The notes under the pieces were generated by a model. It saw only the letters and a list, made by a program, of their open reading frames with translations. It did no database searches and was not told where the DNA came from. From Alternaria dauci (taxonomy: Eukaryota > Ascomycota > Dothideomycetes > Pleosporales > Pleosporaceae): a stretch of DNA of 64,000 bases. Both the position numbers and the translations under genes were made by a program. Positions 33,138-44,023 of this stretch are shown here, piece by piece; positions within the stretch are counted from its first letter, which is position 1; every line of letters begins with the position of its first letter. Location of the stretch: assembly GCF_042100115.1 (NCBI RefSeq), contig NC_091280.1, forward strand, positions 930,001-994,000, written 5' to 3'.

Positions 33138-34850
33138 ATGCCTGGTGGTATGCATCCTCCCCTCGAGGTCAAGCTTAGCTGGCCAAAACCCAACTATGTC
33201 AATCCTGAACTTCGACCAAACACCGTCGTGCTGCTGGCCTGCATCATGGGACCCATCACCGTCGTGATGACTCTTGTAAGAATGTGGGTGAGAGTTTTCC
33301 ACCAACGGTGTGCTGGTTGGGACGGTAAGTCAACAGTATACGAAATGCATGTGGGACATACACTAACTCTATACTTCTACAATTACAGACTGGCTCATGT
33401 TAGCTGCCCTCGTAAGCTGCTCGTAGCGCCTCGCCATGGCTATGCTAACTATCATAGATTCCAACTATCGCATTGACAGTTCTCTATCCTCTCGGTAATT
33501 CTTCCAACCTCTCCTTAATGATGAAGCTAATGTTTTTCCTTAGCGAGTCATCAAGCGTTCGATCGACACATTTGGGACCTGGACTACATTTTCGACCCTG
33601 AAATGATCGTCGTTGCCCGGAAGTACGTTTTGGCAAGCGAGTGTATATTCTGTGTCGCAACCGGTTTCATCAAGGTCTCCATTCTGCTCTTCTACCGACG
33701 TCTCTCATCGCGGGCTGTCTCGAAGAGGTTCATCTGGGTGACATGGGCCAGTATCATCTTCATCATCGCCTACAGCATTGCCTTGACTCTGGCCCCAATT
33801 TTTGGATGCCAACCAATTTCCGCATTCTGGGATCAATTCAACCTTGTCAAGGTGCTACAGGGATACGAGTTCCACTGCTTCGACGAAGGCGCTGATGTGT
33901 TCGCTGCTAGCATCATATCAGCGGCGCAAGACCTCTTGACCGCCGTTCTACCTACCTTCCTCTACTGGAACCTCCAGATACCTTTTCGACAGAAGCTAGC
34001 ATTGTTTGGTATCTTTGCTGTGGGCTACGGCGTTTTCGCCCTGGGATGCGTACGAGCATACTACAGCTGGTACACATTCTATGGCACGTACGATGTCACA
34101 TGGTCGTCGTGGAACCTCTTTCTCACTTGCATGCTTGAGCTACATATCGGATGCCTGTGTGCAAATGCTCCTGCCATGAAGGTCTTCTTCAAGCATTTCT
34201 TCCAAGAGAAGCTTACTCAGCGGTCAAGAACTAGGACACCAGCAGGGTCTGATGATCGCCAGGACAGCGCGCAAACCAAGTCGAAGAACTCATGGAGAAG
34301 GTTCGCCCCAAACCTCGTAAGTGGAAGCTGGGCACACAGCTCCAAAGGGTATCACGACTCTCATACGGGTGTGACTGTCGACGCACACGGTGGCGTATAT
34401 GTCCAGAAGGAGATACAAGTCACACGTTCGCCAACGAGTACAGCGTTTCCGACCGCCAGTATCCGGCCGTCTTCAACCATCACAACGGACATGATCTGCG
34501 ATCGCGATTACGAAGACATCGAGCTCGGTCGCTATACCACGGCGCACAACTCGCGTGCAACCAGCATACGATCTACCAAGCTCTTTGAAGGACATGACTT
34601 GCAGGCACTTCCCCCGTTACCCACATCTCCTGCATCATCGAGATCTCCAGCTAGCTCTGCGTCCTTTGTGTCACGTCCTCATACACCAACGGAGGAGTCA
34701 TCCTTGACACCCTTGCCGGCGATTGCACGGAGTGATGAGGCCGAGACCGAGAGGAGCGCAACGCCCATTCCGCCACCGAGCAGACATCAATCACCCTACC
34801 CCCCACGCGGTTCAAGTCAGACGAAGCCAAGCTGGCAGTCGTGGTCATGA
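33138..34850 (+). CDS. PTH11-like seven-TM protein, fungal rhodopsin-type domain
   Basis: Integral membrane protein of 517 residues from four exons: 33138-33324, 33389-33411, 33458-33494 and 33544-34850. Two of them are only 23 and 37 bp. Seven hydrophobic segments can be counted: VVLLACIMGPITVVMTLV, WLMLAALIPTIALTVLY, ECIFCVATGFIKVSILLFY, WASIIFIIAYSIALTLAP, SIISAAQDLLTAVLPTF, FGIFAVGYGVFALGCV and LFLTCMLELHIGCLCA. FYRRL after TM3 and the C-terminal ~200-residue Ser/Pro/Thr-rich cytosolic tail are typical of the fungal PTH11/SAT4-like group. It lacks an N-terminal CFEM domain. Relatives include surface-sensing receptors required for infection; function here is inferred from family only. Confidence 0.87.
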
Positions 34851-35595
34851 AGCGTGTCGGGCATGCTGCGTGAAACACTTGTACCATCCAATATACCCCT
34901 GCCGACCTGCATTACTGGAAGTAGGAGCTGTCGCGTTGATCGCGCAAGATCCTCATGCTTTCCTCTGTATTTGTAGCGTCGGTGTTATGTCCACTTTATG
35001 ATACCATCATGTACGCTAGTTTGTTGTTCAACAAAAGCACGTTTTAGATTAACCAAAATACATGCTTTTTTTTCAGTCCAACGTGCATGACTCCATCCCT
35101 GGTTCTCACCCATGAACTTTGTCATTACATGAGACTTCATTTTAACCTTGTTCAACGACAGCCTTGCGGATCAAGCTCCGGTGCTGGTTGTTACCCGAAG
35201 CGCTGGAACCTCGGCATACGTCGGACACCCAATCCGCCTCCAGCATTCTACAGCACCTAATTCATGTTCAAGTTAATCATCTGTTTCAAGGAAAGTATGT
35301 ACCCGTGGAGGACGCCGTGACGAGTGTCAAAAAACAATTCAAATTCTGGACCGGTCGTAGACCAGCCGAAAGAAGAAGGTGCGTTGCCATCGGAGTCAAG
35401 CAAAATCAAAAAGAGGTTATTCCGATTCCGACAAAGCGCCAGCAAAAACACGCTCTGAGCCTCCACACCAGATTTGTCCATCATTCACGCCCTACAGTAT
35501 GACTCAATGACTTTCTTTAAGTCGCAGAAGCCTTTTCCACAGAGGCATGGATTCCGAAAGCGACAGAGCTTGATCGAGCAATCCAATTTTCCAGC
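34851..35595. other. Intergenic
   Basis: About 745 bp with no supported gene. A short plus-strand frame at 35164-35502 is rich in His/Gln without motifs and is probably chance. Confidence 0.5.
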
Positions 35596-36294
35596 ATGAC
35601 GACGCCAAAGTTATCCACGCCAACTCTTTTTACGCCATCGGAACTGAAGGCCAGCCCAGAATTATCGACATCTGTTACGCGGCTCGTCAATGATGCGTTC
35701 TACCGCTCGAAAAGAGTCGATCCGGTGAAATGGAGTAACACGATATCCCGCTTTCCGAATGAGGAGGCGCTGCATACACTACTCGGGGATCAAGGCAGCG
35801 CCATCGCATTGATCTTTGACGAAGTTGACAACGCAAAGGAGGCTGAGATGAACAATGAGAAGGAAAATAGGAAAGTTGTTGCATGTGCCGCGGCAGTACC
35901 ATGGAAAGGCGGGTGGGCGAGAGAAGGCGCCGAGGAAGAGAGCGGGTGGGAAATCAAAATTGTGTGTGTTGATGGTGATCCAAACTATCACCATCGTGGC
36001 CTCGCTGCCCAGCTGCTCGAATTTCTAGAGGCATATCTTATCGCGAACGTGAGAGCTGTACTTCGAAAAGTGGGAGAACAGGGCGAGGGTTCGTTGACGC
36101 TGTGGATCTTGGCTGCCGAGTGTTTGAATGGGGTGTACTGGCGTAAAAAAGGATATCAAGAGGTGCGCAAGGCGGTAGAAGGGCCGGGAGTTTGGAGCTG
36201 TAAGACGAGTTTCGAGATGGTAGTACTGCGCAAGGATGTAAAGTTCGATGATGGGGCAGGATTAGTCGATGAACGGTGTGAGAAAGAGAAGTAG
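35596..36294 (+). CDS. GNAT-family N-acetyltransferase
   Basis: Single-exon protein of 232 residues, predicted cytosolic. The acetyl-CoA-binding motif A is seen as GDPNYHHRGLAAQLLEFLE (R/Q-x-x-G-x-A type) near residue 130, preceded by the beta-strand WEIKIVCVD and followed by LTLWILAAE and YWRKKGYQEV, the C-terminal GNAT elements. A variable Glu/Asn-rich insertion lies at about 80-95. The substrate cannot be deduced. The start at 35596 gives MTTPKLSTPTL, a plausible N-terminus. Confidence 0.85.
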   Translation: MTTPKLSTPTLFTPSELKASPELSTSVTRLVNDAFYRSKRVDPVKWSNTISRFPNEEALHTLLGDQGSAIALIFDEVDNAKEAEMNNEKENRKVVACAAAVPWKGGWAREGAEEESGWEIKIVCVDGDPNYHHRGLAAQLLEFLEAYLIANVRAVLRKVGEQGEGSLTLWILAAECLNGVYWRKKGYQEVRKAVEGPGVWSCKTSFEMVVLRKDVKFDDGAGLVDERCEKEK

Positions 36295-36612
36295 AACCAA
36301 ATGGACGATGATGCGGGATCAACGTTGTTACCGACATCCTACGGCGCTCAGTTCCCGTCCGAATCAGGAGGCCTCGTCGTCATAATCATGCGAAATGGGG
36401 GTCCGATGGTTGCTTGTGGCCCTTACGAGTATGCCTTCTATTTCCTATGCAAATGAGTATCTAAGCTGAGACTGCGCTTTCCATGAAGAGCCCAACTTCT
36501 CGCCGACAAAGGTCAGGATCTATCCATGTGATGTGCTACCAAGTGAGACACGGCCCGGCTTGTAAACCAGCTCATCTACACTTGTCATAATGCTCATCCA
36601 ACTCCGCTCAAA
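36295..36612. other. Intergenic (convergent 3' ends)
   Basis: About 320 bp between the converging GNAT gene and the first tandem ELRNxIY gene; no feature seen. Confidence 0.5.
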
Positions 36613-37581
36613 TCAGAAAGAGTCGCCAGACTCGCCCGACCAGATCTTGAAAATCTCTACCCTCTTGAAGTAAATGTGTTCCGTAACCATCTCAATTTCT
36701 TCCGTGTCATCCGACTCATCCCCCCAACTCAGACAGTGAATATTGATATAGGACAAGTCTTGTTGCGCTACATGCACACCGATATTAGACAACATCATCT
36801 TAGTGATCCTGCCAGTTTCGATGTTAGTCATCCATTCCTCGTTATGAAACCTCATCACAATGTTCAGCGACACAGTACCTTCATCGAGAAAGTCTTCGGA
36901 ACCGTGAGCAGAGACTTCCTTCTCTTTTACCAGACCTTCAGGATCTTTGATGAGGGTACAGGTGAAACCGGGCTGATACAGCCCGATCTTGATCATTGGG
37001 CGTACATCGAGGTGAAGACTACTGTCTCCCTCTACACGCCAGGGCGCCACGATTGTCATGCTCATTGGTACGAGTTCAATGTTTTGGATCCGGCCATTGA
37101 CTGTAGGGAAGAAGGTGCGCATATAGCCTTCAACCTTCTGCCAATCGATGATGACATCCTGCTTGATGCAGATGGGGCGGTACTCGGTACGAAGCTTTCG
37201 GCAGGTCTGGGCAAGTGCGAGACATGGCAGTACGCGGCGAGGCAGGTCGTCTTGTGTCTTGGCGGCGAACTCATATATGCGGTTACGCAGCTCTAGGTAG
37301 ACATGTTAGTCGCAGCTGTCAGGTAGATTAACGAGCTTGTGATTACCTGCTGGCAGCTCCAGAAAGCGGGAGTGGTCTTCTCGTCTACTCATACTGGTAC
37401 TAGGCTGTTCCATTGAAGGGGCTCCGTGGTGATCGCAGATAGGAGTGGTAGCGACCAGTGTACTTGAGAGATCAGTTAAGTGAGTTGAGGAGTAGGAAGG
37501 GGGAGAGTCTGATAAAACAACTCCTCCAAACGGTATTGGCGTGGTATAAGTACCCGAGTGGTGCTCGTGTTTGCAAGGCAA
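36613..37581 (-). CDS. ELRNxIY-family protein, tandem copy A
   Basis: Two exons (37581-37347 and 37292-36613, 54 bp intron) give 304 residues. The family core is FLELPAELRNRIYEF, then LAQTCRKLRTEYRPI and MRTFFP. The intron interrupts the Glu codon after LPA, the same place and phase as in copy C and in the gene at 23079. The C-terminal 170 residues are alternating hydrophobic/charged beta-like sequence ending GESGDSF. The N-terminus is uncertain: Met at 37413 (MEQPSTSMSRREDHSR) would give a leader as short as those of the paralogues. Function unknown; F-box-like N-terminus is only a resemblance. Confidence 0.72.
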
Positions 37582-38049
37582 GTCGTTAGCCTACTGAAAG
37601 CGGACCTGCCTAGGCCTCCACATGCGCGAGTGAAACGCGTCAGGCACCCTCAGCAGGCTCTGCATGAGGAAGTGAATCATAATTGATCGTAGGTATGTGC
37701 TTTAGTGCTTTCGACGACAGAACGAAAAAGATTGATACACGTCAGTCCCGTCTCGTCACATCTCCAAGCAGAAATATCGCGTCGACCAGTGCTCCCAGGC
37801 CATATAATATCTTACGTCTCACTCAGAACAATTACTGAGAGGAAGGTTACTCCGTTTAACGTAGATCACAGTGCTACAAGGATTTTTCATATGAACAAAC
37901 AAGAGTAACTGGGTACAGACGGTATACGAAGGACTACTCATCAGCAAACCTACCAGCAGTACAAACCATGATACTAAGCCCACGATTACGCGCTTCAGCT
38001 CTGACTTTCTCTTGTTCAACTGGGAAAATATCGATGAGCTCCCAGAAGT
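37582..38049. other. Intergenic within array
   Basis: About 470 bp separating copies A and B; no supported feature. Confidence 0.5.
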
Positions 38050-38853
38050 CTAACTGGCCAGAGATTGATCGTAAAGTGCTTGTGGTTTCTCAAGCAACGC
38101 CATGATATCAATCTCTCTGCCAATACATTCGAAGGAGAAGGTATCTATATCCAGAGCGACCGTTTTGCTGAATCCAGTTTCGAACACTAGATTGTTGTTC
38201 GAGAGGTCCCTGATAGCGAAGACTTTGGTAACCGTTCGTTCTTGTATTGCTTGCCGCCACGTGCGCTTAGCTTCATTAACCACAATAGCGTCTCGCTGGC
38301 GTTGGTCGTGTTTGATGTGAACAAACTGTATCAAATCTGAGAGGGTGATCCGGTATCGTCCTGATCGTTGTTTTCCTCGTCGCTGATGAAGTGTATCTGT
38401 AACCCGGTGAATGGCAAGCCTAGGCGTACTATATGCATCATGTCGGTGGGCTTTCTGAATGTATAGTCGTGCTCCTCGTCGTACTGCAGGACCAATTTCT
38501 CGGGGCCGCTGCCGCACTCTCTCTCTCTCTTGGATAGAAAGCCTCCAAGAATGCGTGTATAGCGTGTCGGTCGATGATGAACGTTACGTGTTTGAGCCAC
38601 CTGGGCCGGTACTCAGATCGGATTTGTCTAGAGACTTGCGTCATTGCTCTATCGTTAGCGCGTTGACCCAGGCGTTGTATCCGGAAGCTCTCGACCGGCA
38701 CTAGGAGCTGAGAAGGTGCTTCGCTAGCAGCATAGTTGTACACTCGGTCGCGAAGCTCTAGACGCGAGTGTTTTCTCACAGCCCAACATTTTGATCACGA
38801 GACTTACTCACCAGAAGACGCACAAAGTTAGAGGGAGACGGCGTAGTTTGCAT
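38050..38853 (-). pseudogene. ELRNxIY-family, tandem copy B, frameshifted
   Basis: Homology to the neighbouring copies is spread over three reading frames. A 42 bp first exon (38853-38812) and intron remain. Exon 2 from 38757 has ELRDRVYNYAA, MTQVSRQIRSEYRPRW and HAFLEAFYP. The frame is lost at a CT-rich microsatellite (38516-38531), continues in a second frame (LVLQYDEEHDYTFRKP), and shifts again near 38335-38360 into a third frame ending at 38050. Joining exon 1 to exon 2 also misses the phase used by the other copies. These lesions make it a probable pseudogene, unless sequencing error in the CT run exaggerates them. Confidence 0.7.
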
Positions 38854-39535
38854 GACCGTCTTCACCGACGGATAGTGATTGCATTGCCGATCATCGTCAC
38901 GGCGTCGCTTCAAACGAAAGATCGACAGATCGGGCGGACATTTGTCTATGATGCGGCTGGAGATGATGTGTTCTGGACCAGCAGATCAGCATTGCTTAGC
39001 GTACATGTATCAGGGTTCGCGACGAGTAGAAATCGCATGGTAGACATGCAGGGTCACATCAACTAGGCAATATTGAGCTTGCTGTGTGTGATGTCACAAC
39101 CCGCACTTGTGAGCACAAACTTGAGCATCACGCAACCATTGAACCACCAAAATCCGTAATGAACTGGACCATCATACTTCTTGTAGGAGGTGGAAGTCAA
39201 AGCGCAGTCATGTAGAAGCATTCCCGTGCTAAGATGGGTCTAGTGTCTACTCCAACCCTACTACTGCGTCTTGTCTGCCGCCGGGCAATACGGATGGAAA
39301 AAAGAAGAGTTTGGAATTGTCAGAACTTGCCTAGATCGCATCGCTTTTATTGACGAGAAGCCATCCCGAGAACATGAAACACCTCCCTTCGTAATCCGAT
39401 ACGCAACGCTGAGCAGTAAACCAAGAGGCCTGTACCAAGATTCCAATTCATCAATGATATCCTTGTGCTAATAGCCATCACCATGATGCAGTGTCTGTAC
39501 GAGATACGTGACCCGTCTGAGTGATGGTGTGTTAT
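38854..39535. other. Intergenic within array
   Basis: About 680 bp between copies B and C. A small plus-strand frame at 39271-39471 has no recognisable content. Confidence 0.5.
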
Positions 39536-40409
39536 TCAAGGAACACTCCATGACCAGCTAATGGTTTTGTCTCCATAGTCTTGGAAAGAGAACCCGTGGC
39601 GATGAACGTAAGGGCGCCCAGTTGCATTTGTATCAGCATAGGCAAGCCTGATCTCACGTATACCCCGCGTGGGCTGAGTTGCGTTGTCCCAAATCCCAAA
39701 GACCGTATTCTTCCACTGTCTAGCCATCTCTTCGGTCATGGTGATCCTCATCTTCGAATCGCTGTTCCGAATCCTGAGCCTGATCTCTTTGGTTGCCTTG
39801 GCCACGTCGCGCCACTTGGAGTTGGATTGATCAGCAAACAATACTAGCATGCTGTTTACTTGTGCCACAGCGTGTCGCGAACTGTATCTTTGCAAACGAT
39901 CATGCAATTCGAACTTGAATCGCACATTGGGCGAACGTGCGACAAGCTGGACTACACGAGCGATATCAGCATCGTAAAATTCATCTCCGCCATCTATATC
40001 AGGGCTGTGATTGATTGAACTGATGATGCTTCCACGGTAATGCATCATAGTTTCCTCGTCAGCTGGGGGGTAGAAATCGCGAATGTACCGAGCGTAATGG
40101 TAGATGGATCCCAGCCGAACGATGGTTTGAGTTATATAGATAGATTGAAACTCGTTTCGGATTTGTCGACATGTCTGCGTTAAGCAGCGGAACTTTCCCA
40201 CTGGCTGAGTCTCGTCTTCATGGCGGAGGCGTAGCGGGACAGGTACCGGCTCTACGCAGAAGCTGTAGATCTTGTTTCGCAGTTCTAAACGATAGGTCAG
40301 CCCTGTTTGGATTTATCTAAATGAAGTACGCACCGCCCGGAAGGGCAAGAAGCCGACTATTCTGAGTACCCGCTGTAACCTGCTGTCTATGTGCTTGCAC
40401 AGTGGCCAT
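39536..40409 (-). CDS. ELRNxIY-family protein, tandem copy C
   Basis: Two exons (40409-40334 and 40284-39536; 49 bp intron GTGCGT..TTTAG) give 274 residues. Core: LLALPGELRNKIYSFCVEP, then LTQTCRQIRNEFQSIYI and RYIRDFYP. The intron falls in the Glu codon of LPG|E. The second half contains VVQLVARSPNVRFKFEL and later TMTEEMARQW, and ends SWSWSVP. It is the cleanest intact two-exon member of the array. There is no signal peptide or TM segment, so it is probably intracellular. Confidence 0.78.
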
Positions 40410-40697
40410 GAGTGGTATTCGTAGAGTTTTGTTGGTTGAAGGTAATGGCGTGTAAGAGATGAATGAGTGGAGAAGAGCATGCGGCCGCCGAGCAACGGGG
40501 GAACGTGCGTAATGCCGGGTGCCTGCATGGTGTTTGGGGGCGGGGCTTCACCTTCACTTGCAGTACGTAATCAACGTGCAAACACGCTAGACAGTTTGCT
40601 AGACAAGAAACCTGGTCAGCTACACAAAACCAACCAATTTAGTCTGGAGAAGTGAGTGATGAAACATATGCGGGCATTGAATTCCAGACATGATAGC
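40410..40697. other. Intergenic within array
   Basis: About 290 bp between copies C and D; no feature seen. Confidence 0.5.
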
Positions 40698-41438
40698 TTA
40701 AAGTGAAGGTGAAGAGTGCTTGTACACATCCCCGGTATCATCTGCGAAAAGGATTGCGAAACCATTCATTGGCGGCGCACCCATCTTCATCAGCACCTGC
40801 CGTGGATCCGCGATTCCACTTTGGTCAACAAAATCCTCCATTGCGCGTCTAGATTGGAAAGTAAAGCGCATCTCAGGCTGCAGGCTGCAGGAGATGTCGA
40901 CTTTTTGGAAAAGGCGTTCCAAGTCCGGACGAAATGTACCGGACGAGATATTGGCAAAGAAGCCATCGAGGAGGACAGCAAGACGGAGGCACGCACTGGC
41001 GTCGGTGAAAGTGACATTGAAGTTGGGATACTTCATGCAAAGGCGAGCGAGTGGTGTAGCATCGTATGGCTGCCCGAAGTATGACATAATCAGGATGTTG
41101 CCTTGTACGCTAGAATCAGCGGTACCGTGCTCCAACGGCGGCTCTCCGCTGGAAACTTTCGGTTGCCTCAGGTCGGGATAGAAAGTCTTGAGAAATGCGT
41201 TTGCGGTAATCTGGTGGAGGACCATAACATTTTTGGCCATGTACGACGATCCGAACTCTGCTCGTGTTTGCCGACAGACATTCCGAAGGCTGCCATACAG
41301 TCCACAACGGGCATGTGCGTAGTGCTTCTTTGTACGTATGGGGTGCCGCGGAATGTACAAAGCTTTCGGTTCGACACAGAATTCGTAGATGCGGTTGCGA
41401 AGCTCGCCAGGCAATGCTAGGAGCGGCGGAGCGACCAT
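40698..41438 (-). CDS. ELRNxIY-family protein, tandem copy D (intronless)
   Basis: Single exon, 246 residues. The core LLALPGELRNRIYEFCVEP is nearly identical to copy C but reads straight through the position where A and C have an intron. Then come LRNVCRQTRAEFGSSYM and FLKTFYP. The C-terminal half includes LARLCMKYPNFNVTF, which corresponds to LVARSPNVRFKF of copy C. Head-to-tail with A-C on the same strand. Function unknown. Confidence 0.8.
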   Translation of the reverse strand: MVAPPLLALPGELRNRIYEFCVEPKALYIPRHPIRTKKHYAHARCGLYGSLRNVCRQTRAEFGSSYMAKNVMVLHQITANAFLKTFYPDLRQPKVSSGEPPLEHGTADSSVQGNILIMSYFGQPYDATPLARLCMKYPNFNVTFTDASACLRLAVLLDGFFANISSGTFRPDLERLFQKVDISCSLQPEMRFTFQSRRAMEDFVDQSGIADPRQVLMKMGAPPMNGFAILFADDTGDVYKHSSPSL

Positions 41439-41651
41439 TGTGACGTTGTAGACCTGAAGAAAAAAAAGACGGATATTGGGGGTACATGCATATACTCTTG
41501 GCTAGATATTTGTTTCGAGGAAATGTGAGACCGCGAATGTTGCCTTTTGAATGGTAACCAGCTGGAGGGACGAGGGAGAGCTAGAGTCCATCTGACTAGT
41601 CTATCGTCTAGTGCTGGTGGCCTCATTTAGGCATCTCATTTATATGTGTCG

Positions 41652-42890
41652 CTACATGGCCTTGCCTTCAGGCGTGCAGTTCCAAGCATGCTCGAATTGT
41701 TGCCATCCACCCTGTGGCTCCTCACACATTTTGAGGTCGCTGACGACGAAGTCGTAGTAGCCTTCGGCGGGTAGCTTCCCTTGGTTCACAGTGCCACCCA
41801 TAGCGATGTTGATGAGTATCCTGAAATCTTCCATACGTCGCGTGCCCTCTGGTATGGTACCTTTCATGACTGGCCGACCGTCGATATACCAGATCATGCG
41901 CCCTCTCCACCCAGGTATGCCCTCTTCTTCGATCCACGCAAAGCCGTACGTGTGCGGTTGCCGCGCCAGGTCTGGTAGGGATGTCTTGACTACGCGATGC
42001 TTTTGCGAGTCTTCGCCAGTGTATGAGCCCCAGTGCAAGCACGAGTGGTTCTCGGTCTCGCCGTTCCAGCTCTCGGCAAGATCAACCTCGCCGTCGGTCG
42101 GCCACTTGAAAGGATCGGCGGGCAGCATCCAGTATGCAGGCCAGATGCCTGGCGCCGAAGGGGGTAGGCAGGTGGCCGTCAAGTATCCGCGCGGCCGCGA
42201 TAGTGTCTGGTGCGAGGTCAAGCGCGCCGAAGTGTAGCTCCCGTTCTGGACGAGGGCGCGTACGATGAGGCGGTTGTCGTGGTGGAACGAGTTTGCGGGG
42301 TTGTCCGTGTACATTTGCTTTTCATTGTTGCCCCAGCCATGGTCGCCAATCTCGTGCCGGAAGTTCTGGGACACGGGCGTGGAGATATCAAAGGATGGCT
42401 TCCAGTAGACGCTCTCGCCCTGTGGCGGGGGGATGTTTTGCGGCGGCGGAGGCTGCGCAGAATGCGGCCTGTTCTGAGGAATGGGCGGCGGTCCGCCCGG
42501 TTGAGGGGTGTGTGGCTTGCTACCTTGGGGGACGGGCGGCGCAAAAGACTGCTGCTGCTGTTGCGGAGGCGGCGGGCCCCATTGCTGCTGAGGGGCACCC
42601 CATTGCTGGTTCTGAGGCGGATACTGCGGGGGATATGGGCTCCCTGTGTACTGCCCTTGGTTTGGCGGAGGGTAGCCCTGTGGCGGCTGCTGATAGCCTT
42701 GAGGTGGCTGCTGATAGCCTGGGGGAGGTTGCTGATAACCTTGGGGAGGCGGCTGGTAACCTTGAGGCGGCTGCTGGCCCGGATAGCCCTGGCCTGGGTG
42801 GCCTTGTTGTTGATGGCCGCCTGGAGGCTGCCCGGTAAACTCTGAGAGCTTCGCCTTGCCTTTCGCTAAGAGTTTGTCAAAGGTGGGCAT
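41652..42890 (-). CDS. GH16-type glucanase-like protein with Pro/Gln/Gly-rich N-terminus
   Basis: Single exon, 412 residues from Met at 42890 (MPTFDKLLAKGKAKLSEFTG). An in-frame ATG at 43025 adds an Arg-rich, unlikely extension. Residues about 20-150 are low-complexity repeats of the type QPPQGYQQPP. The C-terminal ~250 residues are a GH16 concanavalin-like fold: GIWPAYWMLP, then DGEVDLAE carrying the catalytic E-x-D-x-x-E, W-rich strands, WYIDGRPV, and ILINIAMGG. Enzymes of this family cleave beta-1,3/1,4-glucans. There is no signal peptide, so either it is exported unconventionally or acts inside the cell. Confidence 0.85.
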   Translation of the reverse strand: MPTFDKLLAKGKAKLSEFTGQPPGGHQQQGHPGQGYPGQQPPQGYQPPPQGYQQPPPGYQQPPQGYQQPPQGYPPPNQGQYTGSPYPPQYPPQNQQWGAPQQQWGPPPPQQQQQSFAPPVPQGSKPHTPQPGGPPPIPQNRPHSAQPPPPQNIPPPQGESVYWKPSFDISTPVSQNFRHEIGDHGWGNNEKQMYTDNPANSFHHDNRLIVRALVQNGSYTSARLTSHQTLSRPRGYLTATCLPPSAPGIWPAYWMLPADPFKWPTDGEVDLAESWNGETENHSCLHWGSYTGEDSQKHRVVKTSLPDLARQPHTYGFAWIEEEGIPGWRGRMIWYIDGRPVMKGTIPEGTRRMEDFRILINIAMGGTVNQGKLPAEGYYDFVVSDLKMCEEPQGGWQQFEHAWNCTPEGKAM

Positions 42891-43649
42891 CTTGTCGCGC
42901 TGCCGTGGTACAGAGGAAGCCACAGTACGACGACGTTTCCGCTTCAAGCCGCGCTGCCGAGCCGCCATGGCCGCGACCTCTGCAACAACACCAACGGCAA
43001 CGACAACACGCCTCTGCGCGTACACGTCGAATCATCAGTCTACCCTCTCGCTTCAAAAGACATACAGCATGCGAAGATGCTAGAAAAATACCCAACGGTC
43101 ACTATGCGCTGACCACTGCAATCTCCCCCCAAGAGCCAGAATCCTCAACCTTGACGCGTCTTTCTGTTAGAATCTTCCTCTGCTTCTCTCTGTCATCATA
43201 TCCTCTTCTCTGCCAATTAAGATCGCTTCTTCTCTCATATTCTCTGATTCGTCATTTTTCTCTTGCACAAACAGGCGTTCACCTGTGTTGCACCTGTGAC
43301 GTCACATCTCACCACACCAGCGGCCATTCACCCGCAGAGCCAACCAGCAACTCCATGCAAGGCAGGCAAGACGCAGACATCACCCTCCAGCTTTCCGGAA
43401 ACAGCTGTGGGGAACAGCAAGTTTCGCCCATTCTCACGTAGGGCTCGCGTCATTCTCCGTGTCTTGGAAGTCATCGAAATGTCTTAATGGCAGTCGCACC
43501 TCGTCGCACACAAACCAACACAGCTTTTCAGAAATCACAAACAAGACCCTCTCTCTAACGCTCCACCACATCATCTCCCCCTGACCCTCTCACTCCAGAA
43601 CTGTTGCACTACACCACTCACCATAGCCCACAAGCACAACCGATCCAAC
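42891..43649. other. Divergent promoter region
   Basis: About 760 bp between the GH16 gene and the small membrane-protein gene. Contains pyrimidine-rich tracts and a TGACGTCA (CRE-like palindrome) near 43298. No coding frame is convincing. Confidence 0.5.
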
Positions 43650-44023
43650 ATGTCTTCCATAGTTCATGCTCTAAGCGACCTCTTCAAGTCCCTAGTCGAG
43701 CTCGTATGGTCCTTCTTCACTACTGCCGGCGCACTAGTCCAGAAAACGGCCCAGTTCGCCCTCAACTTCGCTACTGAGATCATCGACCTCGTTGTTAACT
43801 TCTTCCGTGGGCTCGTGGACCTTGCTGGCGGTATCGTTAGCTTCGTACTCGGTAAGTTGGCAAAGACACCCCAGACTCGCGTGCCAGACTCAGCGCGAAT
43901 ACTAACCATGCGATAGGCAACGTCCTTATGCTTGGCGTCGTCGCTGCTGCCGTCTTTGGCTTCCTGCAGTACCAGCGCAGTCAAGGCAAACAGGTCACGG
44001 TCGGCAACAAGAAGCTGAACTAG
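43650..44023 (+). CDS. Small hydrophobic membrane protein, unknown
   Basis: Two exons (43650-43851 and 43917-44023; 65 bp intron) give 102 residues. Almost the whole chain is hydrophobic or amphipathic helix: LVELVWSFFTTAGALV, FRGLVDLAGGIVSFVLGNVL and MLGVVAAAVFGFLQY. It ends in a short polar tail (RSQGKQVTVGNKKLN). There is no cleavable signal peptide. I do not recognise the family. The canonical intron, the branch site ACTAAC and preserved frame across it argue that it is a real gene. Confidence 0.68.
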
